Shown: positions 54,263 to 64,000 of the stretch, one piece after another
How the letters are laid out: every line of letters begins with the position of its first letter
Position numbering within the stretch: the first letter of the stretch is position 1
From: Strobilurus pachycystidiatus
Taxonomy: Eukaryota; Basidiomycota; Agaricomycetes; Agaricales; Physalacriaceae
Length of the DNA: 64,000 bases
NCBI GenBank assembly: GCA_019915135.1
Contig: JAHLMK010000013.1
Coordinates: 744,001-808,000, forward strand
Reading direction: 5' to 3'
Translations under genes and position numbers: made by a program
The notes under the pieces: model-generated
The model's database searches: none
Told to the model about the DNA's origin: nothing
The model's input: only the letters and a program-made list of their open reading frames with translations

Positions 54263-55786
54263 ATGTCCGAAGACGAGTTAGAACGATGGGGAGCGGCTTA
54301 CGACAACGACGGTCACTTCAAAGAAGTCATTGAAGCGATACAAGATCCCAAGTACCATTCGAACCCTCGATTTCCTCAATACTTCTACGGCGAATCAGGA
54401 TTGGTGTTCTTCGAAGACGCAGGATACCACCGATGCTACAATCGACTGGCCGTTACGCACTACTGGGCTGGAATGTCGCGCGACCTAAAAGTTGAAGAGG
54501 CTAAAACGGTATGTTTCAACTTGCGACATCTGTCAGAAGACAAAACCGAGAAGACACGGACCTATTGGCTTGCTACAAACAATAGCCATCCCAGTACGAC
54601 CGTTTGAAGTAATGACAATGGATTTCATCCCGGAGCTGCCACTCTCGTCAGGAAAGTACGATAACATATTAGTACTTGTAGACAAACTTACTAAGTTCGG
54701 AATTTTCATTCCTTGTACGATAAAAATCGACGCGCTGGAAACTGCGAACCTGTTCGTAAAGGAAGTCATCTGTAAGTATGGCATACCGAAGCTGGTTATC
54801 ACCGATCGCGATACTAGATGGCGTAACGCGTTTTGAAAAGAAGTTTGTGAGCTCATGGGAGCTACGAGAGCGTTAACGACCTCACATCATCCTCAGGCAT
54901 ACGGACAGACTGAGGTCCTCACCAAGGACTCAAAATCGCGTTACGAGCCTGCGTGGGCCTGGAAAGGGACGATTGGGACTGTTGGCTTGATAAGCTAGCA
55001 TTCTCATACAACACCACTCCGCACTCGAGCACGGGAAGCTCACCTGCTTTCCTTCTCTATGGATACCAGCCTGTTACGGAAAGCGCCATGCTAAGCGACC
55101 CGGACTATATCCCGCGTCCGTTTGGTGATCTAGTCACGACGGGAGGTAAACCTGATAGATTGCACGAGTCGCACGAAGAGGAGAGTGCCGTAGACCTAGT
55201 AGAGCAGTTTGAAGCTGCTCGGACTCGCGCCAAAGACGCCATCAAACTCAGTCAAGCATTTCAAGAGAAATCATACAACAAAGGGAAGTTACTCACAGAG
55301 TATGAGGAGGGTGGTTATGTTGTCCTAAATCCACACTCCCTGGAGCTGTTAAAAAAGAAAGAGAAGGGTCGAGGGGAGAAATTACTACTGAAGTACGACG
55401 GACCGTATGAGATTGTGAGGAAACTCAGCCCCGTCACTTATCAACTGCGAATGCCCGCAAACAGCCGCATCCACCCGATTCTGAATATAGCACATCTAGA
55501 GGAGTGTCAGAAATTACCACCCGAATTTGGCGACCGACCTACCAAGCAGTTCAGCAAAACCGATCTCGAAAGCCTTGTAAAGGAGACGGAGATCGATAGG
55601 ATTGTTCAGGAACGAATGATACGCGGAAAAGGAAAACACAAGCGAGTGAAGATGTTCAAAGTACGTTGGAAGGACCAAGATCCTAGCCAGGATCAGTGGA
55701 AAACCGCAAAGGCGCTCAAGAACGCGCCAGCAGTCATGGAAGCCTGGATCAAGTCGCGAACCGAGGACGGTACCAGTGCGGGTTAG
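54263..55786 (+). pseudogene. Integrase with C-terminal chromodomain
   Basis: The integrase zinc region (HYWAGMSRDLK; then STCDICQKTKPRRHG in the next frame) is followed by the catalytic core: MTMDFIPELP, LVDKLTKFGIFIP, ITDRDTRW and HHPQAYGQTEVL, with frame breaks at about 54500, 54836 and 54950. The last frame (54953-55786) is intact for 277 residues: LAFSYNTTPHSSTGSSPAFL, the GPY/F-type module (LKYDGPYEIVRK) and a chromodomain (IDRIVQERMIRGKGK, KVRWKDQDPSQDQWKT). The chromodomain is known to direct chromovirus insertion toward particular chromatin. Confidence 0.85.
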
Positions 55787-56168
55787 TCATGCCGCCGGAA
55801 TACCGCCGGAGCCGTAAGTACACCTGAGGCATATCCCGCTCTGTCTTCTCAACTTTCATGATTTCTCTCTTACATCTAGTCATTATCTGTCTCGCTCCAA
55901 AACCTATATGGAGTTCAAGGGACGACCATTGATCTCGCTCTCTTTTCGCTTTCACCGCGTCGCATCACCGAGATGCTCGATCACTCATGGCCCATGGGAC
56001 GCGTACATTCTTCCCGCTATAATCACATTAACTACAACCGAACACGCACTCAGGAAAGCCGCATGAAACAATCTGAGGGACGCCAGAGAGGGGTATGGTT
56101 CTAGACATTCCAACCAGTACGCTCGAGCAAAAAGGTATAAAGGCCTTCATTCGATAACGACAAAAAGC

Positions 56169-57606
56169 ATGTCTCAATTCACTCCCCAGTCCAGCTTTCC
56201 CTCGCTCCATATGCCCATCCCTCGCATCTCTCCCCCTATTTATCCACTCTTCCCCGAGGATCCTCTGTACAGAGATCTTCTTCTACTCCAAGATCCAGAC
56301 GTAGGCAAGGTCCTCGCTTTAGTCGTTGAGCCGGCGCTGGAAGCTGTGACTCTCACCCAATTTCGCTACATGGCCTACTTGTTCCTTCGTCAGTATCTTT
56401 CGCGAACTTCCAGATCCAACACTAACCACAACAACTCAGGCGGTGTTGTTCGCAAAATCACTCCGAGCGTCCTCAAGTTTTCATCTGCCGGCGCGCTGAT
56501 GTCAAAACAACAACTCGAAGATCATCTAAACGAGTGCGGACTGACCATTGCGAAGGGAGATATGGTAAGCTCTCGATGACAAGTTAGGTCTGCATAGACT
56601 CATTAGCAACATCACAGCTGCAGACTTGGAGTTCCGTGCACAGCGCCATCGCTTTTGAACGCGATATTATCGGCTGCTTGGCGCGCTTCATGAACGCCCT
56701 GTCTCTGCTTCTTACCTTCACGAATCACGAGGGACAGCAACGAAATGTATCACTGGCAACCGATTGGAAGCCACGAGTGGTCGGGCTTTGACTTCCTCGA
56801 GGAGTACAGCCCAACTTCCATTCTCGTTGAAGCAGACCGCCGCGGAGTTTCTGTGTACGCTTTGCGCACACTGTATTCCGGTCGCTATCTTCGCACGCCG
56901 TTTCTCAATGGACCGGAATGGTCCACAAGCTCGTCCGACGAATCTTCCGACGACGACCCCTCACCATCTCCGGGCACGTCATCCATTGCATCTTCCACTC
57001 CCGATTCCCCAACTCCTGACGAATCGTTGCCTGATATCGCGAGGGCTCGGATAGATCGTCGCAGCGGAATCGGACCGCGACTTGATCGCTTGGCCAAACG
57101 CTTCAACCGAATGCCTTGCTGCCACGTCTCGCGTCGACTTGGACCTACGCGACGGGATGTATTTGCATCCTTCTTTCCTTCACGACAGCCCGGAATCCTT
57201 CTCATCCCTTCCGATGGTAAAGGAAGAGTCCCCGTCTCTTTCGCCTATGACGTTCAGTTCGCCCAATTTCGAGCACTTCGCCGACGCAGAAGCGTCAGAC
57301 TACTCTTCCATGATCGGAGAAGACGAGAGCGTCAGCTCGGTTCTTTTCAATGAGGACTATGGCTACGAGTACACCCATTTTACCGAGTCCGATCTTGACT
57401 CCTCAATCTCTACTCACTCATCAATGCCTTCGCTCATGACGATCTCCGAATCCGGAGCCAGCTGGAGCGAGGATAGTCTTCTCATCAACGCTTCAGACGA
57501 CGAAGTCGTTCTTTCCATGAACGAGCCGAACGCCGTCTTCGGTAGATGGGATCGCGACGTCGAGGCCGTGCCTCGCTTCCGCCCTCGCTACGTACGCGTC
57601 GACTAA
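56169..57606 (+). pseudogene. Extra 3' reading frame carried by the chromovirus
   Basis: Between the chromodomain gene and the 3' LTR lies a spliced reading frame. Exon 56169-56571 (FPEDPLYRDLLLLQDPDVGK, TLTQFRYMAYLFLRQYLSRT, LEDHLNECGLTIAKGDM) joins in phase to 56622 onward (LQTWSSVHSAIAFERDIIG, FMNALSLLLTFTNHEGQQ). The protein then continues in a second frame from 56745 (ILVEADRRGVSVYALRTLY), followed by an acidic Ser-rich tail, and in a third (57150-57606; SPMTFSSPNFEHFADAEASD). I know related sequences as frequent companions of mushroom gypsy elements, of unknown function. No envelope-like membrane helix is visible. Two frame changes make this copy defective. Confidence 0.6.
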
Positions 57607-57640
57607 AGGTTTCGAAACGGTAGTTCTACGCACGGGGGGC

Positions 57641-58010
57641 TGTGTTATGGATCTCTAGCCTTCATTTTCATTATCTTATCTGCATAGAATTACCCTATCT
57701 AAAAATCCATCGGCTTTCCTCGTTTAACCCTCATCTATTTAGTTCACGTTTCACTCGGACAGCCTTTCGCAGTAGTTGCGCAGTGGTACACTGCCTCATA
57801 GCTCAGTATTTAATCAGTAGCGAGTCCTTCTGGGAAGACACCTTTTTACTGCCCACAACTAGACACATACAGATATATCTGTTTTACTTACTCTGTTTCA
57901 ATCTCATTTCATTCTCAACTCATTTCGTGTGACTTCGAACTAACTAGTCATACGTTCTCGGCACACTACACTACCGACCTTCGCTTCGAAACGCGATCGA
58001 ACCCTCAACC
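57641..58010 (+). repeat. 3' long terminal repeat (probable extent)
   Basis: It begins TGTGTTATGGATCTCTAGCC directly after the purine-rich tract and shares 26 bases (57642-57667) with 50295-50320 at the 5' end. A second shared block, CAGTGGTACAC, lies at 57781 and 50341. The right end near CGAACCCTCA (about 58008) is judged by its general resemblance to the ends of such LTRs and is not proven. Confidence 0.6.
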
Positions 58011-58125
58011 GTTCGGATACTCCACTGACCTTCGCAGATTATCCGACATTCACAACACCTCGAAGGAGCTCAGACCAATCATTATACATTTAGGATGAGC
58101 GATGCAGTACAAAGAGAACAACTGT

Positions 58126-58843
58126 TTACTTCTGGGCAACTTGTTTCTGATAATGCCGCTCGAGAGTGGCAAATAGCACCCAGGTGGGACGATTCTCCGC
58201 AGGAGTGATGTTGAAATATTTGGTAATATCCTCGGGGTGGGTGACATGTCGAGTTTTGTCGCCGTTTGGATATGGGATAATGGTCCACTGCATCTGACGA
58301 TCACAAAGCCATATCTGACGTTTTCCAGTGGCATAATTGGAGTGCATGAATACAGTGCCGACCTCTTCGGCATTGCGCGTGGGATGTGGGAGATCCATTG
58401 TGCCCGTACTATCGAAATATCGGATGGCTTTGGCACCTCGGCGGGGTGAAATCGGACCAGTTACAACGTGCTCAGCTTTCCGGCGCTCGATGGGAGGGGG
58501 AGTGAATGGCCACTTCATGCTCTCGCTGAAATGCGTAGCAATTTTGGGGATGGCGGATGCCGTGTCACTCGGGCCTACGGTGACGGTGGGAAGGTTGATT
58601 GGCTGAGCAGTGCTACGGTATATGAGTCTTCCAATGAAACGGGAAAGGCCCACCATCACTCACCTGATGCGCTGCGGATTAACTACCGAATATTCATGCA
58701 TTGCGACGTTCTTGTGAATGTGATCCACTTGGAAAGAGCAGGGTATGTACCGCTTTCGTAGAGGAGGCTGTCCATCCAGTCAGGTCACATTCATTGAGGA
58801 TAGTTGAGCTACATACCTCTTCGGGAGGGGGCGGAACACTCAT
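58126..58843 (-). CDS. Small hypothetical protein, three exons
   Basis: Exons 58817-58843, 58664-58710 and 58126-58612 join in frame into 186 residues (introns 106 and 51 bases). It starts MSVPPPPEE and continues NVAMHEYSVVNPQRIS, a linker with RRKAEHVV and RRGAKAIRYFD, then a more ordered C-terminus (WLCDRQMQWTIIPYPNG, PEDITKYFNITPAENRPTWV). No known domain. The gene begins just beyond the chromovirus LTR and reads toward it. The first intron acceptor (CACAAG) is the only one that keeps the frame. Confidence 0.6.
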
Positions 58844-60899
58844 GTCGATTGTTCAATGGAATTGGGGTGAAAACAGGGTGAAAACTCTTATCAGTGGCCT
58901 GTCAGAGTCTTATAACTTTAAGTACCTGTGCTAGCCGACCCTTGATCAAGTGATAGGCAATCTGCTGTAACTCTGCACCGCGTCTCCCACTCGTACAGAA
59001 TCATAATCCACCAAGATGATTGATGCCGAATCAGTTCAGCGACACGCTCAGGAGCCCAGCTTTGCCAAGATCTACGTAACCGTTCAGCCTCCGACTTTGG
59101 TTCAGTACTCGATGTTGGTGAGCTGGACGAGGACATGCATATGGGTGAGAAGCAGATCAAGTTCACCCTCGCAGCTCAGAAGGGAAATGTAGAATCGACC
59201 GAGGTTGAGAACTTCAACATTACGGGCTCTATGGGACTTAGATCAGAGGGAGATGATCTTCCGAGCCAATGGACGATCTAAGGGCGGCACTGCACCCGTC
59301 AACCAAGTGGCCGGATACAACTACCATCCTACAGTCAGTCCTCTTCTTCCTACATACTTACCTTGCACAGCGACATGCCAAGTCCGACGAATAGTGGCTC
59401 TTGAGTGAATGACTATGTGGCGTTGTCGAAATCGGACCCTATGGGTCGCCGCTCCCAGCTCAATCAAAGATGGAAGTCAACAGAGACGCGCGAGCTCGAT
59501 GACTTCAAACCTTTCTCTTTTTCAGGTCATAATACTCCAAGTCGAACGGGCTGACCTTCACCAACAAGGAAGGACGGATGTGTTGTTACATTCGAACGGA
59601 CACAATCTTGACCGAGCGAACACATTGTCCGAACAAACACAATCTTATCCGAATTATGCAGATGATCATCACGAGAAAGTTCTTACAGAATGGACATCTT
59701 ACCGGCGCCAACAGGCTATATAGTCCTCAAGTACGACCAGGCCCTGACGCACTGTAACTGGTTGATGGGTTTCCTCTGGAGCTCGAGGAGTTTCCACCGT
59801 GACTTGGGTAGTAGACCAACATCCGACGTCGACGAAGAGAAGAAGATCTGTATCCTGTCACTTGACCGTCAACCTGACGTAAAGACGTCAGCGCGTCCGC
59901 ACGAAGCACATACATATGAGATTATACGAGAGGAACAGATTGATGACATACTTCAAGTTTGAAGTCACTCACCCTGGCGATAGCGATCAATCTCGCAGGA
60001 TGGAGCATTGGAAGGAAAGAAGGTGGACTCGCGACCGACTTTCCGAGCGGCCTGCCTGTGTAGTACTCTATCAACTTCCCAGCATGCCCACGTTGTCCAC
60101 TGCCCATTTCGCGCGATTCTGACAACGATGAGCGTGATTCTGACAGCGATGATGATGGCGACTATGTATGTTCTTACCCGATGGTCTGGACCGGGACATC
60201 CGAAGCCATAGTTTCCTGCTGCGTCGGAGAAGAGTAAGAGTACTGGCGTTGTCACGGTTTTTCTCTTGACAAGTTGAGATTCCCACAGCATCGTAAGTAC
60301 TTTGAAGTCGGTAAGTCTTCAAAGTTTGACGGCAAAGAGAGCAACTGAAGGCAGAATCTTCCGAGGTCAGCGTAGCGTATCCAACAATGGAAGCGTCATC
60401 ATGGAGTAAAGCTCCAGCGAACAGCAACCAGCATTGACTCATACGTCGCTCGATGATGATTGTGAAGAACTGGCAACTCACTGGCATTAGATCCCTTGCT
60501 GTCAGCGTCTGTGACTCTGGGAGGGCGCAAGTACCTTCAGCGCTCATAAGCCAGAGCAATGAGGCAGTAGCTTCCCGAGGCGCGCAAGTCGCGCGGCTCT
60601 TCCCTCGTTTTGAAATGCCAGTGAGGGTTCAAGTTGTATACACAGCCAGAGGATCGGATGTACGCCGGATAGTGACGACCGTGGGATACAGTGTACATAA
60701 TGAATTTAGTCCCGAGTATCTTTTCTCTTTCTCCTCCGTACCAATTTCAAAGCTGGTCAATGTCCCAGGGACTTGCGCGTCGTCGTATCTCGAGGATATA
60801 ATGGCGCGCGCGTCGTCACATGTGCCCAAACATAGAATTTGTCAAATGACAACAAGCCTTTCTCGCGTCTCGGCTCACTGGATATCATGACCACCATGC
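58844..60899. other. Gene-poor stretch
   Basis: No complete gene could be supported. At 59594-59656 there is a short irregular repeat (CGAACxxACACAATCTT, about 2.5 units). Near 60120-60165 the plus strand codes an acidic run (DNDERDSDSDDDGDYV) that could be the N-terminal tail of a lost transposon gene. Other frames lack signals. Confidence 0.35.
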
Positions 60900-63800
60900 C
60901 TCGTGAAGCCACAACCCACCTCAACCCCCACGGTATGATATTTTGGTGTACAAAACACGAAAAGAACTCACCAGATTTAGTGTGGAAGATCTCTGACAAG
61001 GCTCAGATGGGGCTCCCAGATGGCCGAGTGCCTGGTCTGCAAGGATGGCAAGCTCCGCCGCATCGACAACTGTACGAAACAACCACACCGCACGAGGACG
61101 CTCTTCGACTGATGCAGGCCAATGCCCAGCCCCGTTTTCCTCTTCACTCTACCCAGGTCAATCAGTCCGATGCCGACTGGAGTCCCATTCCATGCCTCAG
61201 CGACCTTGCGACGCGCCGCCTTCACGAGTCATTCCTCAAACGGGCTGGCGGGCACGTTGAATCCGACGGAGTGCAATATTTACCGGAGCAGACAGCCGCT
61301 CATCCACCGTACGCCCCCCATTACGACTGGAATCTTGTTGACGTGTATGGTGGTATCACAATCAACGCGTCAGAGGAGGAACGCGGCGTCGCGCGCATCC
61401 TGAAGCTCTGCTGAACTATTTGGATTAGCACCCGGACACCATTGGCTTGGATGACGAGGACGTTGAGCGCTCAGACGCTGGTGACCGCTCGGATGGAAAT
61501 TCAGGTAGGATATCAGCCGTCCTGTCTTCACTCCCAGTACTAATACATTGTTCCATTTAGATTGCAAAGATCCTGAACGCTGACGCGCTAACGTCTTACA
61601 GGAGATGGCGAATCCCAAAGTTCGGCTGCACCTCCATTTCTTTCCCGAGGATGCAGGTTCCGAGGTGTCTGAGGCTCGTCAAGCGGCACGTTGGCTCGAC
61701 GAATTAGATGACGATCAGCTTACGCCTATATGGTCCGCATTCAAAACAACGACTTCTACATTCATGAACCGGCGTGTCTCCGAGATGGAACTTACTGCAT
61801 GCCGACACGATGGATCATGCGGTCGGGAACCTTATTTGCGCGCTGTTGGAAGTCTGAGATTGTCAGAGGTGACAACGGGGTATTGGGCTGGCGAGTCGTG
61901 AAGATCGATGGCTACGAACTTCCCGCCAGCCAGTTTCTCAAGAATTTTCCGGAGATGAAGGCGGACGCAGGCCTATACGGTATCCCGGACCCGTCAAACA
62001 TTCTTTGTATGTTTTCCAGTTTAACCCTCGATTTGATCTCATCTCAATATATTAGATGTTGTGGATCCTCTCGCTCCCAATGATGTCGAGCCTTGGCTTC
62101 TCACGGATGCAACCCAAGGCAATCGCTGGCGCGAACTATCGCAGGGACATCATGTCGTCGCCTTCCCAATCTGGATGTACTGAGACGATACATCCGCGAT
62201 CAAATGGAATAAATACAACTTGCTCCTGTTCCCGCCGCCTGTTCACGCCGGCGGGTCTTCCCCGAAGCGAAGCGCAAAAGTAGTTCAACGTGCATTTCCT
62301 GTCAACGTCGAACATCGCACTTCCCCTGGAGGTGCTTGATGGAATCACGGAGCAGCTCGAGTATGTACTTTTTCATCAGAGTATTCAACAATGTTCTGAC
62401 GAGTTGTGCAGGAAAGCCGAAAGACATGGGATATGGGCATGGGATTGCGAACTTCAAGACGCCGTCTTCGTGTTTCTGAGCATCTTAGCCATGCTCGGGG
62501 ACAATCCAATGCAGAGCGAGTTTGCTTGTCATATTGGTCTTTGGGGGAAGTTTTTCTGCCGTGTTTGTTGGGTCAAGGGCAAGGACTCAAAGGCGAATCG
62601 TGAGGCAGGAGCTCGACCTGTTCGTGAGGAAGATAGTGACGACGATGCCAGTATGGATCATGGCGAGAGCGAGGCAGCCTCTACAACCTCGAAGAAGGGA
62701 GGGAAGAGGAAGAATGTTGAGGATCTGTGGCAGATGTTGGAGCGTGTCAAGAACTTTGTCAAGGTTTGTGTCACTTCCGTGGTCCTCAGCTCTCGTCTAA
62801 TGTGATGCTATAGCCTGGTCGAAGCCGTAAAAAGGCGGAACCCCTCAAGACGCTCAACTCATTCTTTGAGACAGCCAAAGTTAACGGGAATGAGACGAAG
62901 CCCAAGAACATGCGCACCGAGAGCGGAATCAAGGATGTCTTTCAGTTACACTTCATCGATCGGCTATCTCGAGCGACTAAGCGAAAACGTGGGTACGATA
63001 GTCGTCAGAAGGCACTCGACGAAGCGGCCGCGAAGCTGCCGGATGATATTATCAGGATATGGCGCATCAAAGGCAAGTACATTCCGCACTGGTGTCTTGC
63101 CCTACTGATCTTCTGGTGTAGGTCTTGATCCCCACCGTGATACACCGTTCGAGATCCTACATGTGATTCTTCTTGGATTCGTCAAGTACTTCTGGCGTGA
63201 CCTTATTCAGAATCAGCTGAAGAACAAGGACGACATGAAGCAACGTCTCATCACCCGCCTTGATTCTTTGGATGTACGGGGTTTGGGACTTTCGTAGCCT
63301 TGCGGCAATACACTGATTACATACACTGGTTCTCTCACAGGACGCGACTGTCGACTCATAGCTCACGTTGCGCCCTATATAATCTACGATCTCGTTCCGG
63401 AAGAGTGTCGTCACTGGCAAGCTTGGATTGCCTTATCGAAACTTGTTCCTCTAAGGATATCAATCAATAGACGGTAACGTACCCTCTTTCACTCGCCTTG
63501 ACGTTTGATTGACTGATATTTGTATCCTCAGAAAACGGTTCAAAACAAGATCCAAGACTTTCTCCTCAAAACGGCTAAGTGGACAAATCGCTGGTTCAAC
63601 AAACCGAAATTTCCATTCTCATACATCTGCCCGAGCACATTCGGCGCCTTGGTCCTGCCATGCTCTTTGCCACGAGGCATTCGAATCCTTAAACGCAGTG
63701 ATCCGTGCACAAAGTGTCCATTCCAATCGGCATGCCCCATCACACGACATTGCGCTGGGCTTCGCACGAGGGAACCGAATTCGACTCTTATTGAGCGGCG

Positions 63801-64000
63801 GCCTCTTCCTACTCCGGCGCTTTTTCGAGACCGGCACTTCCGACTCTCAACTGGCACCTGGAGCATCCTCACCGCCGAGACCTAATCCTATTCCTACTAC
63901 AACGCCAGCTGAGTGGGTTTCGATCGGGCCATGTCCCCAAGCCTGCAGGCTGCCTCGCCGAGTGTAGTGACGGAGTGTATGGGACATAGAGCATACAAGA
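60900..64000 (+). pseudogene. Transposase-like protein of an uncharacterised fungal family, cut by the window edge
   Basis: Blocks in order: EMANPKVRLHLHFFPEDAG (61603), IQNNDFYIHEPACLRDGTYC (61735), GWRVVKIDGYELPASQFLKN (61888), WRELSQGHHVVAFPIWMY (62128), GIWAWDCELQDAVFVFLSI (62428), AMLGDNPMQSEFACHIGLWG with FFCRVCWVKG (62490-62580), SGIKDVFQLHFIDRLSR (62925), EILHVILLGFVKYFWRDLIQ (63151), SLTGRDCRLIAHVAPYIIYD (63330) and AFESLNAVIRAQSVHSNRHA (63676). I know this set as a widespread, repeated family in Agaricomycetes that resembles DDE transposases with a Cys-x2-Cys insert; catalytic residues are not proven. Introns (for example GTATGT..TATTAG at 62007-62055) remain spliceable, but stops (WMY* at 62180, LGLS* at 63296) and frameshifts (61725, 63620) inactivate it. 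Confidence 0.65.

Larger units (their letters stand above)
50295..58010 (+). mobile_element. Ty3/gypsy chromovirus, decayed
   Basis: On the plus strand the order is: a short LTR-like start (50295-50320), gag, protease, reverse transcriptase, RNase H remnant, integrase, chromodomain, an extra 3' reading frame, a purine-rich tract (CACGGGGGGC, 57631-57640) and a 3' LTR (57641 to about 58010). The order PR-RT-RH-IN plus a C-terminal chromodomain defines the chromovirus branch. Internal stops, frame changes and a deletion between RT and RNase H make it non-autonomous. The left LTR is only a fragment. Confidence 0.85.

Noticed and set aside
57642..57932. Plus-strand open frame starting MLWISSLHFHY
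   Set aside because: It starts inside the 3' LTR and shares its first residues with the 5' LTR start; LTR sequence is not expected to code.

Overview
The window looks like an accessory, transposon-rich stretch of a basidiomycete genome, most likely an Agaricomycete. The evidence is: spliced genes with introns of about 40-60 bases (GT..AG); F-box genes with a C-R-R-W core; a Ty3/gypsy element with a C-terminal chromodomain; an Ndc10/GCR1-type (Crypton-like) recombinase; remnants of a non-LTR reverse transcriptase; and several protein families I associate with this class. I see no prokaryotic operons, rRNA, tRNA or CRISPR array. All family names come from reading translated motifs, since no database search was possible.

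Layout. 0-3.7 kb: an edge-truncated gene on the minus strand and a divergent three-exon gene (524-1791). 3.7-7.7 kb: a broken copy of the SWI/SNF-RSC ATPase gene (SNF2/STH1 type) with HSA, helicase, SnAC and bromodomain remnants; about 600 bases of its helicase core are inverted. A 3.46 kb part of this pseudogene is repeated almost identically, in direct orientation, at 28.4-31.8 kb, directly left of a clathrin heavy chain fragment. 9.6-19 kb: hypothetical genes, of which three could be resolved exon by exon (12.7, 16.1 and 17.7 kb). 20.9-23.2 kb: a phenol 2-monooxygenase fragment that converges on an eight-exon RAE1/Gle2-like WD40 gene. 23.4-27.4 kb: a zinc-finger gene with a tandemly duplicated exon, flanked by two diverged copies of the 5' end of a membrane-protein gene. 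33.7-35.1 kb: a single-pass membrane protein gene with a coding minisatellite. 37.9-39.6 kb: a decayed LINE reverse transcriptase. 39.8-41.1 kb and 47.6-50.0 kb: two F-box genes. 43.2-46.0 kb: the Crypton-like recombinase pseudogene; 46.6-46.9 kb: a 339-base inverted-repeat element carrying five copies of a 10-base motif. 50.3-58.0 kb: a decayed chromovirus that includes an extra 3' reading frame. 58.1-58.8 kb: a small gene. 60.9-64 kb: a transposase-like pseudogene cut by the window edge.

How it works together. There is no operon-like logic here. The probably functional genes (RAE1-like, zinc finger, membrane proteins, F-box proteins) sit as islands between four classes of mobile element and fragments of housekeeping genes. 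The strongest signals are structural: recent segmental duplication, an inversion inside a gene, gene fragments next to duplication edges, exon duplication, and short elements with internal repeat arrays.
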